Positions 15,386 to 22,886 of a stretch of 24,117 bases of DNA are shown piece by piece. Position 1 is the stretch's first letter, and every line of letters begins with the position of its first letter. The notes beneath the pieces are model-generated. The model saw only the letters and a program-made list of their open reading frames with translations, was not told where the DNA came from and did not search any database. The position numbers and the translations under genes were made by a program. This DNA comes from CAZOKH01 sp964580315 (GTDB lineage Bacteria; Chloroflexota; Anaerolineae; Anaerolineales; Anaerolineaceae), in the NCBI GenBank assembly GCA_964580315.1, contig CAZOKH010000056.1, positions 1 through 24,117 on the forward strand, in the 5' to 3' direction.

Positions 15386-16762
15386 ACCGCCACCCCCACC
15401 TTCACCCCGCGCGCCACCCGCTTGCCTTCAGCCACCCCCACCATCTCGCCACTGCTTTCCTCACTGGCGCCCGACGGACCCTGGCTGTTGGTTTCGGCGC
15501 AAGACGGCCTGTGGGCAGCCGCCGCCAACGGCGACGGCCTCACCCTGCTGGAATCACAAAAGATTGCCGCCCCCGAAAGCCTGTCGGTTGCTGTGTCGCC
15601 TGCCGGCGGGCGCATCGCCTATGTGATCTATCAGGAGGAAGGCGACGCCCGATCGCTGTTGCTACGGGTGCGCTCGCTGCCGGGGGGTGAACTTGAAGCA
15701 GAATTTTCCATTGGCAGCGGCCTGGGCACACAGGGCGGCCCCCTGGCCCCCGCCGATGCCGCCGGCGTGGATGCCGTGCGCGCGCTTCTGCTTCCCGGCA
15801 GCCTGGCCTGGTCACCCGACGGGCGCTCGCTGGCTTTCACCGCCGCCATGGACGGTCCCGTTGTTGAGCCGTATGTCCATTCCTTTATTGAAAGCCGCAC
15901 CACCCGCCTGGCGCGCCTGCTGCAAGATGGGCAGGCATTTGGCATGCACTGGTCGCCCGACGGGCAAAAACTGGTATATTTCACCGCCGATCACTTTGGA
16001 GCGCAAAGCCCCGAACACATGACCGGCGCCTGGTCGGTGAAAACCAACGGCGAAGGCGGCAAACAATTGGACGCCCCCACCGGTCAAATGGAAACCCTGG
16101 TTGGCTGGGTATCGCCCGAAGAAGCCGTGGTGTTCAGCACAACGGGCGCCTGTGGGGCGCACAACCTGCGCACGTTGCCGTTGGACGGCAGCAAATCCAC
16201 CTCGTTTTATACGGGCTGCTTTCAAAATGCCGCCCAGGATCCCGAAAGCGGCAACCTGATGTTTGCCGTGAGCGCGGATGACGTCACCAATTGCGACTGC
16301 TCCGGGGAAGAAAATTTCAGCCCCGGCGTTTATCTGCTGCCGGGCGCCAGGGGACTGCCGCGCTCCTTAAGCGCCGAAAGCGCCTTTGGGGTGCAATGGC
16401 AGCCTGAGGCGCGCCTGTTCTACGTGGACGCCGGCGGAAGCCAACGCACTGCGCTGGACATTGAGGGCGAAAAAATCAACCTTCCGCTGGGCGTGAAAGA
16501 CCTCATCCCCGCCGTCTCGCCCATCAGCGGGTTGTGGGCATGGACGCAGCCGCCGCAGGCGCTGTGGGTTGGCGCCCCCGACCAGAGCCCGGCGCAGGTC
16601 TTCAGCGGTGAAGCGCGCTTCCCGTTGTGGGGAGCTGAGGGAAAGACGCTGTTATTCTTCAGCGAACAAAAACTTTACCTGGCAGCGGCGCCGCAATTTT
16701 CACCCCAGGCGGTGGAATCTTTTAACAGCGCGGTGCTCGACGCCGTTTGGGTGCAGCCATGA
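15386..16762 (+). CDS. Membrane-anchored beta-propeller protein, C-terminal part (after the assembly gap)
   Basis: This is the continuation of the gene starting at 14766. It opens with the second half of a Thr/Pro linker (TATPTFTPRATRL), then gives about 430 residues of TolB/PD40-like beta-propeller. The repeats SLAWSPDGRSLAFT and MHWSPDGQKLVYFT are diagnostic, with weaker blades on either side. Cysteines in GACGA, TGCFQ and NCDCSG could form disulfides, which would fit an extracytoplasmic location. No catalytic motif is recognised, so binding or sensing is more likely than an enzyme. The stop overlaps the ATG of the next gene (ATGA), giving translational coupling to its module-sharing neighbour. 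Confidence 0.8.
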   Translation, partial: TATPTFTPRATRLPSATPTISPLLSSLAPDGPWLLVSAQDGLWAAAANGDGLTLLESQKIAAPESLSVAVSPAGGRIAYVIYQEEGDARSLLLRVRSLPGGELEAEFSIGSGLGTQGGPLAPADAAGVDAVRALLLPGSLAWSPDGRSLAFTAAMDGPVVEPYVHSFIESRTTRLARLLQDGQAFGMHWSPDGQKLVYFTADHFGAQSPEHMTGAWSVKTNGEGGKQLDAPTGQMETLVGWVSPEEAVVFSTTGACGAHNLRTLPLDGSKSTSFYTGCFQNAAQDPESGNLMFAVSADDVTNCDCSGEENFSPGVYLLPGARGLPRSLSAESAFGVQWQPEARLFYVDAGGSQRTALDIEGEKINLPLGVKDLIPAVSPISGLWAWTQPPQALWVGAPDQSPAQVFSGEARFPLWGAEGKTLLFFSEQKLYLAAAPQFSPQAVESFNSAVLDAVWVQP

Positions 16763-18297
16763 GCGATGATTCTGCTTTGAATTTCAACCAGGCGCAGCAG
16801 CTTTATCAACGCCTCAAACAACGCCTTGCTGCTGGAGAAATTACCCCGGAGCAAATGCAGCAAGCCCTGGCCGGTTTGCGCGTCATCGACGAGCAGGAAA
16901 CCACCTGGCAGATGGGCGCAAACAGCGGCAAGTGGTATCGCCGCGAAGCCGACGCCTGGAAAGCCGCCCTCCCGCCCGGTTTGCCGCCGCAGCCGCAAAA
17001 GCTTTCACCCGCCATGTGGGTGGGGCTGGCAGCAGCCGCCGGTCTGCTGCTGGGCTGCGCGCTAACCGCAGCACTGGCGGGCGGCGGTTGGGCTTATTTG
17101 CGCTCCCGGTCTTTGAAAGAACCTTCCGATCAGGTTGCAGATGAACTGCCCGTTGAAGAAAGTTTTGAAGACTACGAAGAGTATGATTCAGAAACGGAAT
17201 ATGATTCAGAAGAAGACTGGAGTGAAATGCCTGAACCGACCAGCCCAGATGATGAGCCGCCTCAAATTCCCACGGCCAGTTTCCAGTCTGATGATTCAGA
17301 AATTGACACTTCCGGATGGACCATCATCACCAAATCCTTTTTCAGTTCCCCTGACACCATCAGCGGTGTGTGGAAATCGATGGGTTCCTACACTGTTGAA
17401 GCCTCACCGGTTGAAATGGGCGGCGTCAATGGTTTATTATTAACGTATGGACAAAACATTTTCCTGCCGGATGAAGATTCGGATGGGAACCAGGTCTCTG
17501 ATCTGCAGGATGCCGAAATTGAATTAAGCCTGGCTTTCCCGGGTGAAGAGACTGACGGCAGTGTGGAATTGTTGTGCCGCGTGCAGCCGGGATACAGTGA
17601 TTATTATGCACTGCGGATTCAACAATATGAATGGTCATTATTAAGAACCATTCAAGGAGTGGAAGAAATGCTGGCGAGTGGAGAAACCGGGCCAGCCCTG
17701 GCAAACGGTGAATGGGGCTGGATGCGCCTGAGCTGCAACGGCAGCCACATCATCGTGCGCGACGAAAGCGGTGTGCTGGCTGATGTGGAAGATGATGCAT
17801 TTGCCAGCGGCGGCACAGGCACCCGGCTGGTTACAATAGACAATTTCGGCGAAACGCCGCCAGCCAGCCAGGTCAAAGTGTATTATCACCGCGTACTGTC
17901 GAGCGGAGCCGCCGTGCAGCCTTCCAGCGAGGTGGGTGAAGCAGCCCACAGCGGAGAGCTGTGGGTTTCCACCAGCACCGGTGAGATGATTGTCAGCGAC
18001 GATGCCTACCTGTTGGAAACACAATTTGAACTGCGCCAGGCAGAAGGCATTCAACTGGAAAGCAGCCTGGTTTTCCTGGAATCCAGCGACGGCAGCCAGG
18101 CGGTGGCAATTCCTGACCCATCGGTTGAAGGAGAAAGCCTGCTGCAGTTTCCACTGGATATTGAAGGCTGGAGCCTGGTGCGCGGCAACCTGGTTTTTTA
18201 TTATGACGATGTGAGTCAACTGGCCGGTGAAATTGACCTGGTCATCGATTTGACCCCGCTGGGGTTGGAGGAAATTCGCATACCGGTCAGGCAATAA
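16759..18297 (+). CDS. Membrane protein with shared N-terminal module and LamG-like outer domain
   Basis: This 512-residue protein has residues 11-73 repeating the module of the preceding gene (LYQRLKQRLAAGEIT, LRVID, then W50..SGKW59...W67). A membrane segment (about 86-114) and a strongly acidic linker (about 125-170, repeated YDSE) lead to a beta-rich domain (about 180-380). GWTIITKSFF, VELLCRVQPGYSDYYALRI and GEWGWMRLSCNG there resemble concanavalin/LamG or DUF1080-like sugar-binding folds. A further beta region reaches the C-terminus. It is likely membrane-anchored and exposed outside. The start overlaps the previous stop by four bases and lacks a clear ribosome site, so translation depends on coupling. 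Ligand unknown; the LamG-like call is from pattern only. Confidence 0.75.
   Translation: MSDDSALNFNQAQQLYQRLKQRLAAGEITPEQMQQALAGLRVIDEQETTWQMGANSGKWYRREADAWKAALPPGLPPQPQKLSPAMWVGLAAAAGLLLGCALTAALAGGGWAYLRSRSLKEPSDQVADELPVEESFEDYEEYDSETEYDSEEDWSEMPEPTSPDDEPPQIPTASFQSDDSEIDTSGWTIITKSFFSSPDTISGVWKSMGSYTVEASPVEMGGVNGLLLTYGQNIFLPDEDSDGNQVSDLQDAEIELSLAFPGEETDGSVELLCRVQPGYSDYYALRIQQYEWSLLRTIQGVEEMLASGETGPALANGEWGWMRLSCNGSHIIVRDESGVLADVEDDAFASGGTGTRLVTIDNFGETPPASQVKVYYHRVLSSGAAVQPSSEVGEAAHSGELWVSTSTGEMIVSDDAYLLETQFELRQAEGIQLESSLVFLESSDGSQAVAIPDPSVEGESLLQFPLDIEGWSLVRGNLVFYYDDVSQLAGEIDLVIDLTPLGLEEIRIPVRQ
17182..17217 (+). repeat. Two 18-nt tandem units in the acidic linker
   Basis: TATGATTCAGAA occurs at 17182-17193 and again at 17200-17211, an 18-nt period encoding repeated YDSE. 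This looks like a recent in-frame duplication in a low-complexity linker. Confidence 0.5.
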
Positions 18298-18328
18298 ACA
18301 TTTTGGATCACCGGGCATGGCATGATTT

Positions 18329-18357
18329 TTGCGCTTTTTCATCACAGCCATTATGAT
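18329..18357 (+). promoter_or_regulatory. Candidate promoter of the WD40 lipoprotein gene
   Basis: TTGCGC (18329-18334) and TATGAT (18352-18357) are separated by 17 bp, scoring 3/6 and 5/6. They lie 43 bp upstream of the ATG at 18401. Confidence 0.4.
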
Positions 18358-18400
18358 TCTAATCAACCCGATGAGGTTTGGATTGACGAGGGAGAAGTTT

Positions 18401-19528
18401 ATGCAAAAACAATTACGGATTTGGATTTTTATTGTGCTTTTGTTGGGAATCGCAGGCGCGTGCAGCCCGCTGCAAATTGGCGGCCTGTTATCCGCTGAAC
18501 CCACTGCTGTCCCAACCGAAGAAATGCTGATTGAACCAACAGCCGACCAACATTCGATAGACGAACCTACCGCCACCCCGTTACCGATCGAACCCACCGC
18601 ACAACCGGCCGTCATCGAACCCGAGAATATTGCCAGTTTGCAAATTTACAAAACCACCACCATCGCGAACCCCTACAAGGTGAATTGGTCACAAGACGGC
18701 CAGGTTTTGGGCGCTGTGACTGCCGACGGCCTGATGCTGCTCGACGGCGAAACGCTCGAAACACTCTCCAATGTGCAGGTGCTCTCACCCTACATACTGG
18801 TTGATTATTCACCCGATAAAGCCTGGATGGCGTTAACCGTTGACGGCACATCGTTGGAAATTCGCGAAATTGCCACCGGCAACCTGGTGCGCTCACTGGC
18901 TTTGACATCGCAGTTCAACGGCGGCTCTTTCTCAGCCGACGGCAGCATGCTGGTTTTGGATTCATACGACCTGATTGAGGCGCAAATATGGAACGCCGAT
19001 ACCGGCGCTTTCATCAAATCGTTAAGCGGTTTTGAAACCGCCGCCCCGGTTTACAGCGCCTCATTTGCCGAAGACAATTCGCACCTGATCTGGGTGTCGC
19101 GCGCCCACGTGCAATTGCAAGATATTGCCAGCGGCATTCTGGGCAACAGTTTCTCGCACGAAGATTTTGTGGGCGGGTACGCCATGTCGCCCGACGGGAA
19201 TTTCCTGGCAACCGCCACTTCCGGCATGATCAGCGATGAATACCATCCCTTTGTGCGCATCTGGAATCCCACCGAGGGCGTAGAAGTGGCCACCTTGCTG
19301 GTGGAAAGTTCTGTGCCGTATAATGTGACCTTCTCACCCAACAGCCGGCTGCTGGCAGCCAGCGACAGCACACGCCTGGTGCTGTGGGAAACCAGTGGTT
19401 TCAGCCAGGTTGCCGTGTTCAACAGCCAGGGAGAGGCCTTCAACTCGGTGGCTTTCTCGCCCGACGGCAAAACCCTGGTCACTTCCAGTTCTGACGGCAA
19501 TTTATCCCTGTGGAAAGTGATGAAATAA
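18401..19528 (+). CDS. WD40-repeat surface lipoprotein
   Basis: This 375-residue predicted lipoprotein has a signal peptide whose lipobox region ends AGAC (Cys21, slightly non-canonical). A Pro/Thr/Glu-rich linker (about 30-75) leads to seven WD40-like repeats. The repeats can be counted by their openings: NWSQDG, DYSPDK, SFSADG, SFAEDN, AMSPDG, TFSPNS and AFSPDG. Seven blades give a complete propeller, a binding scaffold with no enzymatic motif. It is probably displayed outside the cytoplasmic membrane. The ATG at 18401 follows GAGGGAGAAG; an upstream in-frame reading lacks a signal. It is the last gene of the surface group and ends in a strong terminator. Confidence 0.88.
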   Translation: MQKQLRIWIFIVLLLGIAGACSPLQIGGLLSAEPTAVPTEEMLIEPTADQHSIDEPTATPLPIEPTAQPAVIEPENIASLQIYKTTTIANPYKVNWSQDGQVLGAVTADGLMLLDGETLETLSNVQVLSPYILVDYSPDKAWMALTVDGTSLEIREIATGNLVRSLALTSQFNGGSFSADGSMLVLDSYDLIEAQIWNADTGAFIKSLSGFETAAPVYSASFAEDNSHLIWVSRAHVQLQDIASGILGNSFSHEDFVGGYAMSPDGNFLATATSGMISDEYHPFVRIWNPTEGVEVATLLVESSVPYNVTFSPNSRLLAASDSTRLVLWETSGFSQVAVFNSQGEAFNSVAFSPDGKTLVTSSSDGNLSLWKVMK

Positions 19529-19545
19529 AGATTCAGAGGATAAGC

Positions 19546-19582
19546 AACCGGGGTCTGTGATATGGCAGACCCCGGTTTTTTT
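19546..19582 (+). terminator. Rho-independent terminator after the WD40 lipoprotein gene
   Basis: A perfect 12-bp stem (19546-19557 with 19566-19577) and 8-nt loop are followed by seven T residues. Confidence 0.93.
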
Positions 19583-19590
19583 ATGTAATG

Positions 19591-19604
19591 ACGGCTTCAG
19601 CCGT
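19591..19604. repeat. Dispersed palindrome, copy 2 (core CGGCTTCAGCCG)
   Basis: ACGGCT-TC-AGCCGT lies between the convergent WD40 and uvrC genes, 3 bp beyond the uvrC stop. Its core is the reverse complement of the copy at 3155-3168, and the following bases differ mainly by transitions, as for degenerate members of one family. Confidence 0.5.
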
Positions 19605-19606
19605 TC

Positions 19607-21469
19607 TCATCCCAAAAAGCTCTTAATCTCATGCGCCAAATCCAGCGGAATGCCCGGCACCGCCGCCAGTTCTTCGGCGCTGGCTTCGCGGATGCGCTCC
19701 ACCGAGCCAAAACGCACCAACAGGGCTTTGCGCCGCGCCGGTCCCACCCCCGGGATGGCGTCCAACTGCGAGGCCATGCCCTGACGCGTGCGTTGACCGC
19801 GGTGCGCCGTGATGGCAAAGCGGTGCGCCTCGTCGCGTATGCGCTGCAAAAGATACAATCCCTGCGAATTGCGCGGCAAAATCAGCGGCTCGGGATGACC
19901 GGGAAAATACAATTCTTCGTTTTGTTTGGCCAGGCCTGCCACCGGCAGTTTGCCCATCAGGCCAAACTGTTCCAGCACCTCCACAGCGCGCCCCAGTTGG
20001 CCCTTGCCGCCGTCCACCAGCAGCAGGTCGGGCAGCAGGGCAAACGCCGGGTCGGGTTTGCCGCCGGGGCCTTCTGTTTCCTGGGCTGCCTTCCAGCGCC
20101 GAAAACGCCGCTCCAACACTTCCTGCATGCTGTCAAAGTCATTGGGGCCCACCACGGTTTTGATGTTGAAGCGCCGGTAGCGCGATTTGTTGGGCACACC
20201 CTGTTCAAACACCACCATGCTGCCCACTGAGGCCGTGCCCTGCGTGTTGGAGATATCGTAGCACTCGATGCGGTTGGGCGGCTCACGCATGCTGAAGGCT
20301 TGCTGCAATTCAGCCAGGGCGTCGCTCTGGCGGTTGGTGTCCATTTGCCACTGCGCCCGCAAAGCGCGCAGGGTTTCCACCGCGTTTTCAGACGCCATTT
20401 GCACCAGTTCCTGCGGGGTGCCCTCGTGAGGCACCTTGAGCTGCACTTTTTGACCGCCGCGGCGGGTTCTCAGCCACTGCTGGATGATCTGCGCCTCTTC
20501 AATCTCGTTGGGCAGCAGCACCTGCGACGGCACCACAGCCGCCTCACTGTAGAATTGCTTGATAAACTCGGAGATGACCTCGCTGTCGTTTTCATCTTCG
20601 GTGCCTTCCAGGATGAAATATTCACGCCCGATCATCTTTCCGCTGCGGATGAAGAAGATTTGCACGCAGGCTTCACCATCGGCGCGCGCCACGGCAATCA
20701 CATCCGAATCAACCTGCTCGGAAGAGATCACTTTTTGGCCTTCCACCACGCGGTCAATGGCCTGAATCTGGTCGCGCAGGGTGGCAGCCTGTTCAAAACG
20801 CAGCTCTTCGGCGGCGGTTTCCATCGCCCGGCGCAGCCGTTCCACCACCGGCTCAGTGTGCCCCTCCAGGAAACGCGACAGGTCATCGATCATCTGGCGG
20901 TACTCTTCCTGGCTGATCGCGCCGATGCACGGACCGGAACACAACTTGATGTCGTAGTACAAACAGGCGCGCGGATCATTGCCGGTGATCACCCGGTCGC
21001 AGGTGCGGTAGTGGAAGATGCGCCGCAGCACATCCAGCGTTTGATGCACTGCCCAGGCGCTGGTGTAGGGGCCGTGATAGCGCGAGCCGTCATTGACCAT
21101 CTGGCGGGTGACCGTCACTTTGGGAAAACGGTCAGCCCAGTGTACCTTGATATAGGGATAGCGCTTGTCGTCCTTCAGGCGGATGTTGTAGCGCGGGCGG
21201 TGCTTTTTGATCAGGTTCATCTCCAGGATGAGCGCTTCCAGCTCCGAGCCCACCACAATCCACTCAATATCCACAATGTTGCGCACCAGTTGGCGGGTCT
21301 TGCCGTCGTGGTCGGCGCTGCTGTGGAAGTAGGAGCGCACCCGGCTGCGCAGATTGACCGCCTTACCAACGTAGATGATTTTGCCATCCACGTTTTTCAT
21401 GATGTAACAGCCGGGTTTGGTGGGCAGCGTATCGAGAATACCCTGGATTTTTTCAGAAATGCCTGTCAT
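19607..21469 (-). CDS. uvrC: Excinuclease ABC subunit C (UvrC)
   Basis: This 620-residue nucleotide excision repair nuclease makes both incisions around a lesion with UvrA and UvrB. The N-terminal GIY-YIG domain (PGCYIMKN, IIYVGKAVNLRSRV, about residues 15-95) makes the 3' cut. A UVR motif near 205-240 contacts UvrB. The RNase H-like domain makes the 5' cut and shows ECYDISNTQG, LLVDGGKGQL and DEAHRFAITAHR acidic/His signatures. Tandem helix-hairpin-helix motifs end the protein (DAIPGVGPARRKALL, AAVPGI). Length is normal. The ATG at 21469 has no ribosome site and lies 7 nt after TACAAT, suggesting leaderless translation. The upstream SPFH gene on the same strand ends in a terminator. Confidence 0.96.
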   Translation of the reverse strand: MTGISEKIQGILDTLPTKPGCYIMKNVDGKIIYVGKAVNLRSRVRSYFHSSADHDGKTRQLVRNIVDIEWIVVGSELEALILEMNLIKKHRPRYNIRLKDDKRYPYIKVHWADRFPKVTVTRQMVNDGSRYHGPYTSAWAVHQTLDVLRRIFHYRTCDRVITGNDPRACLYYDIKLCSGPCIGAISQEEYRQMIDDLSRFLEGHTEPVVERLRRAMETAAEELRFEQAATLRDQIQAIDRVVEGQKVISSEQVDSDVIAVARADGEACVQIFFIRSGKMIGREYFILEGTEDENDSEVISEFIKQFYSEAAVVPSQVLLPNEIEEAQIIQQWLRTRRGGQKVQLKVPHEGTPQELVQMASENAVETLRALRAQWQMDTNRQSDALAELQQAFSMREPPNRIECYDISNTQGTASVGSMVVFEQGVPNKSRYRRFNIKTVVGPNDFDSMQEVLERRFRRWKAAQETEGPGGKPDPAFALLPDLLLVDGGKGQLGRAVEVLEQFGLMGKLPVAGLAKQNEELYFPGHPEPLILPRNSQGLYLLQRIRDEAHRFAITAHRGQRTRQGMASQLDAIPGVGPARRKALLVRFGSVERIREASAEELAAVPGIPLDLAHEIKSFLG

Positions 21470-21476
21470 ACCGAAA

Positions 21477-21506
21477 ATTGTATCATAGCCAAACTGGCAG
21501 GGTAAA
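21477..21506 (-). promoter_or_regulatory. Promoter of uvrC, leaderless type, overlapping the upstream terminator
   Basis: On the minus strand TTTACC (21501-21506) and TACAAT (21477-21482) are separated by 18 bp. The -10 ends 7 nt before the ATG at 21469. The -35 box is part of the T run that ends the SPFH terminator. Confidence 0.55.
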
Positions 21507-21538
21507 AAAAACAGCGCATCCGATTTGGACGCGCTGTT
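21503..21538 (-). terminator. Rho-independent terminator after the SPFH protein gene
   Basis: On the minus strand a 12-bp stem with one G-U pair (21538-21527 with 21521-21510) and 5-nt loop is followed by eight T residues. It ends the SPFH gene (stop at 21560). Confidence 0.9.
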
Positions 21539-21559
21539 GAAATTGCGGCATTCGAAGTG

Positions 21560-22594
21560 TTATTCGCCTGTGCCGGTGGTTGTGGTACCCACCTGGGGCA
21601 GGTTGAACACAAACGGCGCATTGCTGGGCAGCAGCATGGTTTCGATGTTGGGGGCAAGTTTGGTGATGTACTGGTAGGTGAGCAAGTTAGGATTGTTCTT
21701 CAACGCAGTTGCAATGAGATCCAGCGATTTGGCTTCTGCCTCTGCTGAAATTAGACGTGATTTGGCATCGCCCTCAGCATCGATGACAGCGGCATCGGCG
21801 CGGCCCTGCGCCACCTGGCGCGCCTGTTCGGCTTCCTGCTTCTTTTGCTCCACTACAAATTTGGCCTGCTGGGCAAGCTGTTCGGCAATTTGCTTCTGTT
21901 CCACCGAGGCGGCGTATTCATCGGAGAAACTGATATTGCGCAGCACAAAATTTACCAGCACCAGACCGTTGTCTTCCATCTGTTTCGACATGGCTGTGGT
22001 AATTCCCTGAACCAGTTCAAGACGCTGGGAACTGTATACTTCCTCGATGCCGTATTGCGATACCGCATCGCGAATTACGCCGCGCGCCACCGCCCGCACC
22101 AGGTCATTGGCATAGCGATCCTGCCAGGTGATATGTACCTGGGTGACTTTGGTAGGGTCGATGGCAAAAATCACCGAAGCATCCACCAGCACTTTTTGTC
22201 CATCCGCCGTGCGCGCTTCAATCGAATCATCACCTTTAATGTTGCCTTCTTCCGGGGCAATTGACATAGTGTAGGTCTGTCGCGAGATGGGATATTTCAC
22301 CACCGTCTCGGCAAAGGGAATAATCCAGCGCAAACCGGGCTGCAGCGCCTGCTCGCGGTAACCGTTGGGCGCCACCGCCGAGATGACCACGCCGCGCTCT
22401 TCAGGGTTGATAAAGACCAGGCCGGCGCTGACCGTGGACAGCAGGATGGCAACTACCACCCCCACCAGCACAATGGTGCGTGCGTTTTTCACCGCCCGTC
22501 CGCGCGATGCCTGTAGTGTAAAAAACACCACCAGCAGCACCACGGCCAGCCAGGTTAAAAATCCAATACCCTTTAATAAAGTTGCTACATTCAT
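21560..22594 (-). CDS. SPFH/Band 7 (prohibitin-like) membrane protein
   Basis: This 344-residue protein has two hydrophobic segments near the N-terminus (about residues 10-28 and 41-66). A typical SPFH domain follows, opening with INPEERGVVISAVAPNGYREQALQPGLRWIIPFAE. The family segments VLVDASVIFAID and GVIRDAVSQYGIEEVYSSQR follow, then a long charged coiled coil (about 235-290, rich in Q, A and E with repeated EA) and a Thr/Gly-rich tail. Such proteins assemble into large membrane rings that scaffold lipid domains or regulate membrane proteases. The ATG at 22594 follows AAGGAG. No NfeD or FtsH gene is adjacent. The gene is probably monocistronic, with a terminator downstream. Confidence 0.92.
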   Translation of the reverse strand: MNVATLLKGIGFLTWLAVVLLVVFFTLQASRGRAVKNARTIVLVGVVVAILLSTVSAGLVFINPEERGVVISAVAPNGYREQALQPGLRWIIPFAETVVKYPISRQTYTMSIAPEEGNIKGDDSIEARTADGQKVLVDASVIFAIDPTKVTQVHITWQDRYANDLVRAVARGVIRDAVSQYGIEEVYSSQRLELVQGITTAMSKQMEDNGLVLVNFVLRNISFSDEYAASVEQKQIAEQLAQQAKFVVEQKKQEAEQARQVAQGRADAAVIDAEGDAKSRLISAEAEAKSLDLIATALKNNPNLLTYQYITKLAPNIETMLLPSNAPFVFNLPQVGTTTTGTGE

Positions 22595-22643
22595 TCCAGT
22601 CTCCTTGAACCAGATAGATCAACCTTCAATTTTGGCTATCCTG

Positions 22644-22649
22644 ATTATA
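22644..22649 (-). promoter_or_regulatory. -10 box of the SPFH protein gene
   Basis: A perfect TATAAT on the minus strand lies about 50 bp upstream of the ATG at 22594. No good -35 is seen at normal spacing. Confidence 0.4.
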
Positions 22650-22748
22650 GCGGTATTGTATTGGTTTTTTATTAAATAAAGTCAATTCTGGATAAGGTGA
22701 TTTGTCTTTGCAAGAAGGTTAAAATAGCGTTTTTCCTATTTTCAACCG

Positions 22749-22816
22749 GCGAAGCAATCGCATAGTAAGATAAAAAGTTGAGATTACTTCGCTTGCTGCA
22801 CTCATTCGCAATGACA
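22749..22816. repeat. Dispersed hairpin repeat (GAGAT...GCAATGACA type), copy 2
   Basis: The segment 22780-22816 begins GAGATTACTTCGC and ends TTCGCAATGACA, like the copy at 5928-5970. An inverted partner, GCGAAGCAATC (22749-22759), faces GATTACTTCGC (22782-22792) with 10/11 match. It fills part of the spacer between the SPFH and dehydrogenase genes. Confidence 0.5.
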
Positions 22817-22886
22817 GCTTATTTATCCCGGACTCGCACTAAAAATGGAGCATTATTTTTAAATTCGTGAAGTTCCAGGTAAAAAA

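Noticed and set aside
15202..15690. Poly-Pro and poly-Gly proteins reading through the N run
   Set aside because: They are produced by low-quality homopolymers next to the assembly gap.
20300..21505. 401-codon open frame on the plus strand
   Set aside because: It lies antisense to uvrC, whose domains are unmistakable. Its His/Val/Asp-rich composition is what the antisense of such a GC-biased gene gives, and there is no ribosome site.
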